64,000 bases of DNA, taken from Nodularia spumigena CCY9414 (GTDB lineage: Bacteria > Cyanobacteriota > Cyanobacteriia > Cyanobacteriales > Nostocaceae). The stretch spans positions 999,281 to 1,063,280 of the forward strand of contig NZ_CP007203.1 in the NCBI RefSeq assembly GCF_000340565.2, given 5' to 3'. Under the pieces are notes generated by a model. The model was not told where the DNA came from. It worked only from the letters and a program-made list of their open reading frames with translations, and made no database searches. Of this stretch, positions 25,726-34,371 are shown piece after piece. The number at the start of each line of letters is the position of its first letter. The first letter of the stretch is position 1. Both the position numbers and the translations under genes were made by a program.

Positions 25726-27243
25726 TTATTCAATTTGGGGCGCGGGGAATTCATTCAAAATTCTCCACAGCACTGTGTAACTACCATCAGCACGGCGACG
25801 CACTGGACGGAAAGCCAGGATAATGTCACTACTAGGAATCTGTTGTAGTTGATTTGGGGATATAGGTTGACCATTCAACATGGTTTTTGGCAGTTGGAAT
25901 TGCAGCGATCGCACTAAATAACTATGATTCAATTTAGCGGGAGCATGGGCGAAAATTACGGTATTCTGCTGCCAGTTTTGGTCTTTACCTGTTAAAAACC
26001 GTCTTTTTTCTACTTGTAACGCATCCAACTGCTTGGGAGGTTGGTAATTGAGCAAAAATTCCCGTGTTGGCGACGCTACAGCTTGCAGCCTTCCATCCAA
26101 CTTATCCAGGGGTACATCACCCACCTCAACCATGAAACTATAATCCATGCCTTGATCCACTAGTTGAAAGCGCTCCCCTCTCATCTGAAGTGCTAAACTA
26201 GGATTAAATCCATCCTTAGCATCACCCAAAAAGGGGAAAGGATAACGCTCACTGATATTGGGTTGCAATCGATTCCAAAGAGTATTCAGGGGACGTTGGT
26301 AAACTGAAGACTGTAATACACGGAAAATACCAGTACGAGGCAATTCCAAAAACTTAGCGTAAATTTGCGCTTCTTGCGGACTAAATCCGTAGGTCAATTG
26401 GTCGAGTATCTCAGCATTTTCCCAAGGATCTGTAAAGCGAATTTCTGGGGGAAATGCTGCTAGTGTTGCTCTTAAGATTTGCTTGGCAGTTGCAAGAGTC
26501 GTCAGTGCTGACTCAGGGGCTGCTAACGCAGGTTGTAAAGGCGGTACATAATTGGCTATGACTGTTTTCGCATTTCTCCCAATTACTTGCACTTGTGGGG
26601 ATAATACTGCTGGAGATTCTGGTTGTGTTCCTAAAGTGCTAGTCGATAAATTTGGTTCCCGTGTAGACAAAGGTACTGCGGGTTTTCCCAGATGGGGATA
26701 CTGTACTGGTGCAATAGAAAGCACAGGATCTAATTGGCGTTCACCAGTGACTAGGGGTAGCTGTCTGACTAAGGCTAATTCACCTCGTCGAGAAAACAGT
26801 ATGTCTAGTACTGGGGATAGTTTTAATAACTTCTGGCTATTGGTATACAAAGAGCAGTAAATTTGATCTGGGGCTTGAGTTAACTGGTTAGGGAAGGGTG
26901 AAAAATTTCCCGATAAATCCATGTTAGAGCTACACCAAGTTTTGGGATTTTTTTGCTGCCGATTCACAAAACTTTCGATGCTCTTGACTAGAACTGTTAA
27001 TTGCCCTCTTACAGATCGTATACGATTGGCATCTGGACTAATCAGTGCTTGCTCAATCCGAGCAATCAAATCTATCTGACGCTGTACCAGTCTAAGAGCA
27101 TCAGTATAAAAGTTTTCATCTGTTGTCTTTGATGTAAGATTTTGAGTGAGGGAAGATTGGGACTGATAACCACCAGCCAAGGTGGTTCCTGGAACAGAAA
27201 CTAGACCAAAAGGCAGTAAAAAGCTGAAAAATAAGTGTCTCAT
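25726..27243 (-). CDS. Exported cyanobacterial protein of unknown function
   Basis: A 505-residue protein with a signal peptide (MRHLFFSFLLPFGLVSVPGT, cleavage near TLAGG). No domain is recognised. Two Cys near residues 104 and 132 may form a disulfide. A Pro/Thr-rich stretch at ~185-235 separates an N-terminal helical half from a C-terminal half with several aromatic-rich strands. The same strand and small gap to the SLH lipoprotein gene suggest co-expression and an envelope role; this is inference from context only. Confidence 0.6.
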   Translation of the reverse strand: MRHLFFSFLLPFGLVSVPGTTLAGGYQSQSSLTQNLTSKTTDENFYTDALRLVQRQIDLIARIEQALISPDANRIRSVRGQLTVLVKSIESFVNRQQKNPKTWCSSNMDLSGNFSPFPNQLTQAPDQIYCSLYTNSQKLLKLSPVLDILFSRRGELALVRQLPLVTGERQLDPVLSIAPVQYPHLGKPAVPLSTREPNLSTSTLGTQPESPAVLSPQVQVIGRNAKTVIANYVPPLQPALAAPESALTTLATAKQILRATLAAFPPEIRFTDPWENAEILDQLTYGFSPQEAQIYAKFLELPRTGIFRVLQSSVYQRPLNTLWNRLQPNISERYPFPFLGDAKDGFNPSLALQMRGERFQLVDQGMDYSFMVEVGDVPLDKLDGRLQAVASPTREFLLNYQPPKQLDALQVEKRRFLTGKDQNWQQNTVIFAHAPAKLNHSYLVRSLQFQLPKTMLNGQPISPNQLQQIPSSDIILAFRPVRRRADGSYTVLWRILNEFPAPQIE

Positions 27244-27392
27244 GTCAACAATGCCGAGCAGATAGGAGTATGAAAAATCTAAAATAGATATTAAATTGAA
27301 GAAAATCTACGACTATCGACAACCGTCAGTCCATTCTACTTTCTGTTAAGCGAAGCGTCGCCAGGTTGTTACCAGTGCTGAAACACGATTAC

Positions 27393-28580
27393 ATGCAAGT
27401 TTCCCAGGATCAGCCTATCTATTCTGAGGCTCCACTCCAGCTGTTGCTCTTTGTCGATGGACGACCAAAGTCCCGACAACAAGTGCAACGTATCCGTGCT
27501 TACTTAAAAGAATTACAGGCTGAGTATAACTTTGAACTTCAAATTATCGATGTGGGGCAACAACCCTATTTAGCAGAACATTTTAAATTAGTTGCCACAC
27601 CAGCTTTAATTAAGATTCACCCAGAACCCCGACAGATTATTGCTGGAAGTAATATTATCGCCCAATTGAAGAACTGGTGGCCTCGCTGGCAAGCAGCTGT
27701 AGACGCTTATTTAAAATTGCAAGAAGATTTACAAGAACGAATAGATGACAATAGTCGGATGTCATCGCCCAAATCAACGATTCGTTCTGTGGCTGTTTCT
27801 GCGGAATTGATCAAACTTTCAGACGAAGTTTTTCGCTTAAAACAGGAAAAAGACAAACTTCAGGAGCAGTTACAATTTAAAGACAGGGTAATCGCCATGC
27901 TGGCACACGATCTGCGTAATCCCCTCACAGCTGCGGCGATCGCCATTGAAACTCTACAATCTAATTACAACACAGATATTGGTGCATTTAAACGGCTGAA
28001 ACCAGCTATGGCAGCACATTTATTAAAACAAGCCCGCAGTCAAACCAAGACAATTGACAGGATGATCGCTGATCTGTTGCAGGTAGGTCAAGGCGATGAT
28101 ACAGAGCTACCCATAATACCACAAAAGATGGAAATTGGCAACCTCTGCTTGGATGTATTGTCAGAATTGCGCGATCGCTACATTGCCAAATCCCAACAAA
28201 TAGAAACGGATATTCCCCAAGATCTACCCAAGGTATATGCCGATCCAGAACGTGTGCGCCAAGTGCTAATCAATTTGTTGGATAATGCCATCAAATACAC
28301 GCCAGAAGGGGGCAAAATTAGCATTGCCGGATTACATCGTACAACCCAAAAAATTCAATTTAGTATTGGAGACACAGGGCCGGGAATTCCCATCGAAAAC
28401 CGCGATCGCATCTTTGAAAACCACTACAGACTAAAACGCGATCAAGCTATAGATGGTTACGGTATTGGTCTAAGTTTATGCCAACGCATCATTCAATCAC
28501 ATTACGGGCAAATTTGGGTAGATTCTGCCCCCAATGGTGGCGCATGGTTCCACTTTACATTGCCAGTATATCCATCATGA
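27393..28580 (+). CDS. sasA: Clock-output sensor histidine kinase SasA
   Basis: A 395-residue kinase. The N-terminal ~100 residues are the KaiB-like thioredoxin fold ([40 protein letters not shown]) that binds KaiC. A coiled-coil linker leads to HisKA with the phosphorylated His near residue 172 ([19 protein letters not shown]), then the ATPase domain with [21 protein letters not shown] and GYGIGLSLC. SasA passes circadian phase to RpaA; rpaA and kaiABC are not in this window. The start is the ATG at 27393; a TTG at 27366 would add nine residues. Confidence 0.92.
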   Translation: MQVSQDQPIYSEAPLQLLLFVDGRPKSRQQVQRIRAYLKELQAEYNFELQIIDVGQQPYLAEHFKLVATPALIKIHPEPRQIIAGSNIIAQLKNWWPRWQAAVDAYLKLQEDLQERIDDNSRMSSPKSTIRSVAVSAELIKLSDEVFRLKQEKDKLQEQLQFKDRVIAMLAHDLRNPLTAAAIAIETLQSNYNTDIGAFKRLKPAMAAHLLKQARSQTKTIDRMIADLLQVGQGDDTELPIIPQKMEIGNLCLDVLSELRDRYIAKSQQIETDIPQDLPKVYADPERVRQVLINLLDNAIKYTPEGGKISIAGLHRTTQKIQFSIGDTGPGIPIENRDRIFENHYRLKRDQAIDGYGIGLSLCQRIIQSHYGQIWVDSAPNGGAWFHFTLPVYPS

Positions 28581-28636
28581 ATTGACTCTGTACCAGGGAT
28601 TTGGGACAACAATTTGTCACCAAAACCTGTCAGCAA

Positions 28637-29089
28637 TCAATTCTGCACAATCCGATTGCGCCCCTGGTTTTTGGCTTCATAAAGAGCCTGATCCGCAGCC
28701 ATAACCAAATTAGAAGGAGAGGATTCCCAGGTAGGAGTCATAGTCGCTACTGCTATACTCATAGTGACATATTTACTAATCTTAGAAGCACTATGAGCAA
28801 TTTGTAAATTTCTCACACCAGCTTGCATTGCCGTAGCCAGGTAAAATGCCTTAGAAGCATGGGTAGACGGCATAATAACAGCAAAATTTGCCGCTTCTAA
28901 CTGTTTGTATACTTGCGCTTGTTGCAATAATTTTCGTAATCGTTGGCGCAATACTGGCCAGTGAATGGGCTTGGTAAGGTAATCTGTTGCGCCTGCTTCA
29001 AAAGCACGGTCTACAGACTCCTCATCATCCAAGCTTGTATCATTTGAGAGATATTTTGCGTAAGTCCTGATTATATCTAAAAAGCACAT
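28637..29089 (-). pseudogene. Response regulator-diguanylate cyclase, internally deleted relic
   Basis: The frame encodes the end of a receiver domain (SLDDEESVDRAFEAGATDYL then TKPIHWPVLRQRLRKLL), a linker ending KQLEAAN and, immediately, the end of a GGDEF domain (FAVIMPSTHASKAF to AADQALYEAKNQGRNRI). The GG(D/E)EF signature itself and about 110-120 residues before it are missing, as is the phospho-acceptor half of the receiver. The join is in frame, so a 150-residue product is possible, but it cannot make c-di-GMP. The 5' break lies next to an AGGACTTACGCA dispersed box at 29057-29068. It is convergent with sasA. Confidence 0.75.
29057..29068 (-). repeat. AGGACTTACGCA box, copy 2
   Basis: Exact copy of the 12-base motif at 10646 and 35642, placed at the truncated 5' end of the diguanylate cyclase relic. 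Confidence 0.55.
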
Positions 29090-29108
29090 CCTATTGAGAA
29101 TTTTTTAA

Positions 29109-29369
29109 ATGCCAGACTCACTCATGTATCAGCAGGATAATTTTGTGGTTCTAGAAACAAACCAACCAGAAGAATTTCTCACCGTCAATGAATTATTAGA
29201 TAAGCTCAAGCTTGTGCTACAAAAAATGAGTAATCAGGAATTACCCACAGACTTACAAAGATTTGATTCTGTAGATGCTCAAGCCCAGTATTTAATTAAC
29301 ACAAGTTGTGAATTAGATGTTGGTCCGGGAAAATATTTGCAGTGGTACGCAATACGATTAGAAAAGTAG
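29109..29369 (+). CDS. CRR7-family protein (NDH-1 related)
   Basis: An 86-residue soluble protein, MPDSLMYQQDNFVVLETNQP through LDVGPGKYLQWYAIRLEK. The ending CELDVG...QWYAIRLE and the overall length fit the CHLORORESPIRATORY REDUCTION 7 family. In Arabidopsis, CRR7 is needed to assemble the chloroplast NDH subcomplex A. The cyanobacterial members are assumed to act on NDH-1 or a related complex, but this is by homology. A GC-rich hairpin follows. Confidence 0.7.
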   Translation: MPDSLMYQQDNFVVLETNQPEEFLTVNELLDKLKLVLQKMSNQELPTDLQRFDSVDAQAQYLINTSCELDVGPGKYLQWYAIRLEK

Positions 29370-29380
29370 CTTTGCAATCA

Positions 29381-29426
29381 CCACCTACCTGTTCTGAGGA
29401 ACCCTCCTTGAACGGGCAGGTGGGAG
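29381..29426 (+). terminator. GC-rich hairpin after the CRR7 gene
   Basis: CCACCTACCTGTTC faces GAACGGGCAGGTGG, with an overlapping GAGGA/TCCTC alternative. It probably ends the short transcript between two convergent genes. Confidence 0.5.
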
Positions 29427-29471
29427 TTTCCTCGGAGGTCTTGATCAAAATTGCTCTCAAGCTATCAACTA

Positions 29472-30023
29472 CTATATTGTTGGTTGCGTAACAATTGTTA
29501 ATTCAATCATATCTTCTCCAACTTCTGTAATTTTAATATCTACTCCAGGGCCAAAATACCGCATCATTTTCTCCTGTTTTTCCTGCCAACCATCAAATGA
29601 AATGAACGGCGAATCAAATTCTAAAATTAAGGCATAAGCCCCATCAATTTCCGTTTCTCGTAAACCTGTTACCACTGGGCGGTCTTCATCTGTGGGACTC
29701 AAACCAAGGTAAGACAGAGCTTCATCTAAATGAGCTTCTTGACCATAGCAGTATCGGGTGATGTCCTTGCGAATTTTATTTTGAGTGACAGTTGCTTGCT
29801 GCTCCCGTAAGAGTAATACTGATGGCGTTGTCTCTTGGCTAAAGGGTATGGGCAGAATTTCATTGGCTTTGAGTGCCAGTCCTCCCAGGAACAGAGGAAA
29901 CCCATAAAAAAACCCTACAAGATTAAGTGTGGCATTATCGGCAGCGTAGGCAGCGAAACCAACAGTGATTAATATACCGCCGATGGTTAAACCGATAGTC
30001 CCCAAAGAAATTTTACGTAACAT
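29472..30023 (-). CDS. DUF2854 family membrane protein
   Basis: A 183-residue protein with two N-terminal membrane helices (about 8-28 and 33-50), a YGFPLFLGGLALKANEILP junction and a soluble alpha/beta C-terminal domain (DEALSYLGLSPTDEDRPVVT). This is the DUF2854 pattern, shared with plant plastid proteins. Function is unknown, probably thylakoid-linked. Confidence 0.75.
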   Translation of the reverse strand: MLRKISLGTIGLTIGGILITVGFAAYAADNATLNLVGFFYGFPLFLGGLALKANEILPIPFSQETTPSVLLLREQQATVTQNKIRKDITRYCYGQEAHLDEALSYLGLSPTDEDRPVVTGLRETEIDGAYALILEFDSPFISFDGWQEKQEKMMRYFGPGVDIKITEVGEDMIELTIVTQPTI

Positions 30024-30167
30024 GAGCTTAGGATATTATAAATTCTTAACATCTCAGTTTTATTATCATCGTTTATTAGTGACAATTAAAGAAGAGTGAT
30101 TCACCCAGAACCATAGATTTGTGGGATTAGTTTTGATTTTCCCCATTCCCCACACCGCATTTCCCTT

Positions 30168-30195
30168 GTAGAGACGTGATTAATCGCGTCTCTAC
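30168..30195. repeat. GTAGAGACG-type palindrome, copy 2
   Basis: GTAGAGACG and CGTCTCTAC face each other around TGATTAATCG. It is the best-preserved of three copies in the window (others at 14163 and 45491). Confidence 0.75.
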
Positions 30196-30248
30196 TCCAT
30201 TTTGAGTTAACTTTAAATTTGAGGCTATTTTAAGACTGGACAAAAATC

Positions 30249-30431
30249 ATGGATTTACAGACTATAAAAGAACGAATTGCCGTAGTTAAAAGCAAACGCG
30301 AGTACCTGCTGAACCTTTTGGAGCAGCCGAACTTGGGAACTTTGAGAATTGATGTCAACCAGGCTTTGGAAGAAATGGATGATTTAATTGATGAATTTAA
30401 ACGGACTATTCCCGAAGCCGATAACAATTAA
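30249..30431 (+). CDS. Small coiled-coil protein, hypothetical
   Basis: A 60-residue, acidic, helical protein (MDLQTIKERIAVVKSKREYL; LEEMDDLIDEFKRTI) with heptad spacing suggesting a short coiled coil. No function is known. It looks like a real gene because of regular codon use and its position in its own unit between divergent/convergent neighbours. A TGACCAA/TGACTAA array follows. Confidence 0.55.
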   Translation: MDLQTIKERIAVVKSKREYLLNLLEQPNLGTLRIDVNQALEEMDDLIDEFKRTIPEADNN

Positions 30432-30505
30432 ACGCAACTAAGCACATAAAAACGCAGAATGGCGCTAGTAAAACCGTGAAGCGGTAAAACTGGCGCTGTT
30501 TGTTT

Positions 30506-30549
30506 ATGACCAATGACCAATCACTAATGACTAATGACTAATGACCATT
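30506..30549. repeat. Heptamer tandem repeat (TGACCAA/TGACTAA)
   Basis: Six tandem degenerate heptamers, running up to the stop of the receiver-domain gene. Confidence 0.85.
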
Positions 30550-30551
30550 AA

Positions 30552-30944
30552 TCATCGTTCTCCTAACTGTCTGACCAAAGCAATGAGTTCAGTTGTAGGA
30601 ATATCTTTCTGACAAATCTTATCAAAATTAGGTGCTGACTTAGCGCCCAAAAAACTGGCATCTTCCACTGAGGAATAAGCTAGAATCTGAGTCTTGGGAG
30701 ATATGGCTTTGATATGACTAGAAGCACTCCAACCATCCATAACGGGCATTTGTAAATCTAAAACAATTACATCAGGTTGGCAACTTTTAAGCATTTCTAT
30801 AGCTTCTTGACCATTGCAGGCTAACCCCACTACGTGGAGATTTTCTTGACTGGAAAAAGCTAGTTTTAGAGTTAAACGTGTAAGTTCGTGATCATCAACG
30901 ACTAGAACACGCAATGTTTTAGAATCACAAGAAAACATTAACAT
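30552..30944 (-). CDS. Single-domain response regulator
   Basis: A 130-residue stand-alone receiver: LRVLVVDDHELTRLTLKLAF with the acidic pair, phospho-acceptor Asp in VIVLDLQMPVMDGW, Ser in YSSVED and Lys in ICQKDIPTTEL. It resembles the receiver of NarL-type regulators but has no DNA-binding domain. A partner kinase is not adjacent; the orphan histidine kinase at 34205 is one candidate by distance only. Confidence 0.85.
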   Translation of the reverse strand: MLMFSCDSKTLRVLVVDDHELTRLTLKLAFSSQENLHVVGLACNGQEAIEMLKSCQPDVIVLDLQMPVMDGWSASSHIKAISPKTQILAYSSVEDASFLGAKSAPNFDKICQKDIPTTELIALVRQLGER

Positions 30945-31103
30945 TTAAGGAAATAAAAAGATAGATACAACAACCCCTATAGTTTATGGTTATATGCACT
31001 AAAAATCACTCTATCTTACGGTTGAATAAATTCTTTTCACCCATAGTATTAGATCAGATAATTTCCCTCAAAATCGAGTTTTGCCCAAAGAGATTGGATT
31101 TAG

Positions 31104-33332
31104 CTATTTGTCTGTATAGTAGTAACTTTTTTTGGCATCAATCAGGTTAGAGGCTATACCAGTTGAACGTAATGCCATATTTATGAGAATTTTTTGGGAA
31201 TTAGTTTCGGGACAATCTACGTCGCCACAAGAGGTATCACCGGGGTGGCGTTGGATATAACTACCATCAGATTGTAATTCCCAGGCTTGACGATTATCTG
31301 CTAACATAATTCCCAAAATTTCTTGCAAATCTTTAGCAATATCTGGGTCTTTGATAGGGGTAATGACTTCCACTCGGCGATCTAAATTGCGACGCATCCA
31401 ATCAGCACTGCCAATATAAATTTCCTCTTGTTCATTATTATGGAAGTAGTAGATGCGAGAATGTTCTAAGAAGCGGCCAATAATGCTGATAACGCGAATG
31501 TTTTCACTGATGTCTTTGAGTCCTGGACGTAAGCAACAAATACCCCGAATAATCAGATCAATTTGCACTCCGGCGCGAGAAGCTTCGTATAAAGTGGCGA
31601 TAGTTTGGGGGTCTACAAGGGAATTCATTTTGGCAACAATGCGCCCGGAAAAGCCATTTTTGACATTTTCCATTTCACGATGAATTAATGCCAAAAAGCG
31701 ATCGCGCATATTCACAGGAGCAACTAGCACTTGTCGATAAGTTTTTTGCCGAGAATAGCCTGTTAAAAAGTTAAATAAATCTGTAATATCAGCACCCAAT
31801 TCTTCCCGACAGCTAAATAATCCCAAATCTGTATACAACCGTGCTGTTTTCGGGTTATAATTGCCAGTACCTATATGCACATAGCGGCGCATGCGGTCTT
31901 TTTCTCTTCGTACAACCATGACGGTTTTGCAATGGGTTTTCAGCCCTACTAAACCATAGACAACATGAACACCAACTCTTTCTAAACTCCTCGCCCAGTA
32001 AATATTATTTTCTTCATCAAACCGCGCTTTTAATTCCACTAATACAGATACTTGCTTGCCATTTTCCGCAGCTGCAATTAAAGCTTTGACTATGGGTGAG
32101 TCGCCAGAAGTGCGGTAAAGGGTCATTTTGATCGCCAGCACATTGGGGTCATGGGCTGCATGAGTGATGAAGCGCACCACTGTAGAGGAAAAGGATTGAT
32201 AGGGATGGTGTACCAGCAAATCCTTTTCTCGAATCACGGAGAAAAAGTCTTGACCTTCTTCTAATTCCAAAGCATCTGGAGTTAAACTTGGTTCTCTCAA
32301 CCTTTGCAGACGTGAAGGGACTACAGACTGACGTGGTGGTTCTTTGAGTTCGGGTAATGGCAAAGCCATAAAATACATTAAATCCCTGAGTCCTAAAAGA
32401 CCGTCAACTTCGTAGACATCATTTTCGGTTAAGTCCAAATCTTGCAACAACCGAGAACGTATGGGGTCAGGGGTCTGGGATTTAATTTCTAGTCTGACGG
32501 GAGTCCCACCCATGCGCCGTTTGCGTAGTTCTTGTTCAATAGCTAATAGCAAATCATCTGCTTCATCTTCTTCTAAAGCCAAATCAGCATCACGAGTAAT
32601 GCGGAAGGGATGATATTCTTGGATATTCATGCCTGGAAATAGAAACTCCAGGTTATGAGCGATCGCCTGTTCTAAGGGTACACCAGTCCAGTGAGCAGTT
32701 TGTCCAGTTTCAGAAATTCCTAACTCTGGTGGTATAGGCAAAAATCGCGGTAGCACATTAGGGACTTTCACCCGCGCAAAAAATTCTTGTTCGGTGTCGG
32801 GATTTTTGACCACAACTGCCAAATTTAAGCTGAGATTAGAAATAAAAGGGAAAGGATGGCTAGGGTCAACAGCTAAAGGAGTCAGAACTGGAAAAATTTG
32901 TTCTTCAAAGTAATTATCTAAATAAGTCCGTTGTTTTTGATTTAAATTAATGTAGTCCAGTATATGAATACGATGATTGGCTAGCAGAGGTTGCAGAACT
33001 GCTTCAAATTGTTCGTGCTGTTTTGTGAACAGGGGACTGAGGGTTGATCTAATATCGTCTAGCTGTTGTTGGGGTGTGCGACCATCAGGAGTTAACTGGG
33101 CAACTTTGGCTTCTATTTGTTGCTTTAAAGCGGCAATTCGCACCATGAAGAACTCATCTAAATTGGCGCTAAAGATTGCTAAAAATTTTAAGCGTTCTAA
33201 AAGCAGTGACCGGGGGTCACAGGCTTCGTGGAGTACGCGACTATTAAATTCTAACCAGCTTAACTCGCGGTTAATGTAATATTGCGGATCGTTCAAATCA
33301 ATGGGATTCGTGTTCTTTTTTGATTTCGCCAT
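31104..33332 (-). CDS. ppk1: Polyphosphate kinase 1
   Basis: A ~742-residue PPK1. It shows the N-terminal domain (INRELSWLEFNSRVLHEACD, FSANLDEFFMVRIAALKQQI), the catalytic phospholipase-D-like domains with IKMTLYRTSGDSPIVKALI, and the conserved phospho-His segment RYVHIGTGNYNPKTARLYTD. It reversibly transfers the gamma phosphate of ATP to polyphosphate for phosphate and energy storage. I chose the ATG at 33330-33332 (MAKSKKN); an upstream TTG would add 15 unusual residues. Confidence 0.95.
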   Translation of the reverse strand: MAKSKKNTNPIDLNDPQYYINRELSWLEFNSRVLHEACDPRSLLLERLKFLAIFSANLDEFFMVRIAALKQQIEAKVAQLTPDGRTPQQQLDDIRSTLSPLFTKQHEQFEAVLQPLLANHRIHILDYINLNQKQRTYLDNYFEEQIFPVLTPLAVDPSHPFPFISNLSLNLAVVVKNPDTEQEFFARVKVPNVLPRFLPIPPELGISETGQTAHWTGVPLEQAIAHNLEFLFPGMNIQEYHPFRITRDADLALEEDEADDLLLAIEQELRKRRMGGTPVRLEIKSQTPDPIRSRLLQDLDLTENDVYEVDGLLGLRDLMYFMALPLPELKEPPRQSVVPSRLQRLREPSLTPDALELEEGQDFFSVIREKDLLVHHPYQSFSSTVVRFITHAAHDPNVLAIKMTLYRTSGDSPIVKALIAAAENGKQVSVLVELKARFDEENNIYWARSLERVGVHVVYGLVGLKTHCKTVMVVRREKDRMRRYVHIGTGNYNPKTARLYTDLGLFSCREELGADITDLFNFLTGYSRQKTYRQVLVAPVNMRDRFLALIHREMENVKNGFSGRIVAKMNSLVDPQTIATLYEASRAGVQIDLIIRGICCLRPGLKDISENIRVISIIGRFLEHSRIYYFHNNEQEEIYIGSADWMRRNLDRRVEVITPIKDPDIAKDLQEILGIMLADNRQAWELQSDGSYIQRHPGDTSCGDVDCPETNSQKILINMALRSTGIASNLIDAKKSYYYTDK

Positions 33333-33447
33333 GACGATCTCAGGGTAGCCAGATGAGCTAGTACAGCTGGGGGACAATACATATAGTAGATTAAATACGG
33401 CTTGAGTGGAACTCTCAAGTTACATTTACTTGTATATTTTGGATTTT

Positions 33448-33666
33448 CCATAATTTAACATTCAAACAGAATAACCACAGAATTTCTCTGCGTTGCCAAA
33501 TGTTTCAAGCTACTCGCCGCCGCCTTGCTATCTGGTACACTGCCGTAACTGCGGTATTACTTTTACTATTTGCCAGTGCTGTATATTTATATGTCCGCAG
33601 TACATTAATTGAGCGCATTGATGATACCCTGAATCACGTAGTGGAAATTGTGGAGCGATCGCTTGT
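33448..33666. repeat. 219-bp direct repeat, left copy
   Basis: Bases 33448-33666 match 34153-34371 with only two substitutions. The copy contains 52 bases of leader and the first 55-56 codons of the histidine kinase gene. It flanks the hicBA cassette on the left. Confidence 0.95.
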
Positions 33667-33685
33667 TATGAAAACAGTTGTTTGA
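33500..33685 (+). pseudogene. Truncated 5' copy of the histidine kinase gene
   Basis: An open frame of 61 residues. Its first 56 are those of the kinase at 34205 except for G27A and V40I. It includes the first membrane helix and stops after a short foreign tail (MKTVV) read from the 3' end of hicA on the opposite strand. It keeps the ancestral upstream region, so it may still be transcribed as a membrane peptide. Confidence 0.85.
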
Positions 33686-33908
33686 GCAATTCCTCTCGAT
33701 TTAAATCAAAATGGTCAGCAATATCCCGCAATATAGCACTCAACGTACCAAGCTTGAGAGGGTCATGGGCGGGAACTGTGATATGATGTTCCCCATTTAG
33801 CTGAGTCGTTAAACGAATATGACTTCCAGTTTGCCTATCCACCACATACTCAAAGCGAACTAATGCTTTCGCCAAATCTTCACCCGACAAATCGCGCGGT
33901 AATTTCAA
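33666..33908 (-). CDS. hicA: HicA-family toxin
   Basis: An 80-residue protein with the double-stranded-RNA-binding-like HicA fold: MKLPRDLSGEDLAKALVRFE, the catalytic GSH motif in RQTGSHIRLT, and a C-terminal helix DIADHFDLNREELLKQLF. HicA toxins cleave mRNA and inhibit translation. Its start overlaps the hicB stop by four bases (ATGA), so the two are translationally coupled. Its stop codon lies precisely at the boundary with the left direct repeat. The toxin looks intact. Confidence 0.85.
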   Translation of the reverse strand: MKLPRDLSGEDLAKALVRFEYVVDRQTGSHIRLTTQLNGEHHITVPAHDPLKLGTLSAILRDIADHFDLNREELLKQLFS

Positions 33909-34156
33909 GAAGCAATCACCTCATCACGAACGATATGCAGTCTAATCATTTTCGGTCGATTGATTTCATCAGGAAAATGACAACGCACCGCATCACGTAA
34001 AATTTCCTTCAAGCTAGCAATATCATCAGCTTGCGTAAAAATCGATTCTCCCAAAGCTTTCGCGGTATAACCACCCTCTGGGTCTTCTTCAATTAAAAAT
34101 ACGATTTCAGTCGCTATATTCACGATTACTGTCGTAGAAGTATTTGCCTCAACCAT
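33905..34156 (-). CDS. hicB: HicB-family antitoxin
   Basis: An 83-residue protein with the HicB N-terminal pattern (VFLIEEDPEGGYTAKALGES) and EILRDAVRCHF. It is upstream of hicA in the toxin-antitoxin operon. A separate C-terminal DNA-binding domain is not evident; it is a short form. The ATG lies across the left end of the right direct repeat, so its promoter must lie inside the kinase leader or coding region on the opposite strand. Confidence 0.75.
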   Translation of the reverse strand: MVEANTSTTVIVNIATEIVFLIEEDPEGGYTAKALGESIFTQADDIASLKEILRDAVRCHFPDEINRPKMIRLHIVRDEVIAS

Positions 34157-34371
34157 AATTTAACATTCAAACAGAATAACCACAGAATTTCTCTGCGTTG
34201 CCAAATGTTTCAAGCTACTCGCCGCCGCCTTGCTATCTGGTACACTGCCGTAACTGCGGTATTACTTTTACTATTTGCCAGTGGTGTATATTTATATGTC
34301 CGCAGTACATTAATTGAGCGCGTTGATGATACCCTGAATCACGTAGTGGAAATTGTGGAGCGATCGCTTGT
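34153..34371. repeat. 219-bp direct repeat, right copy
   Basis: The second copy of the kinase 5' region, 705 bases from the first. It is continuous with the complete histidine kinase gene. Confidence 0.95.
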
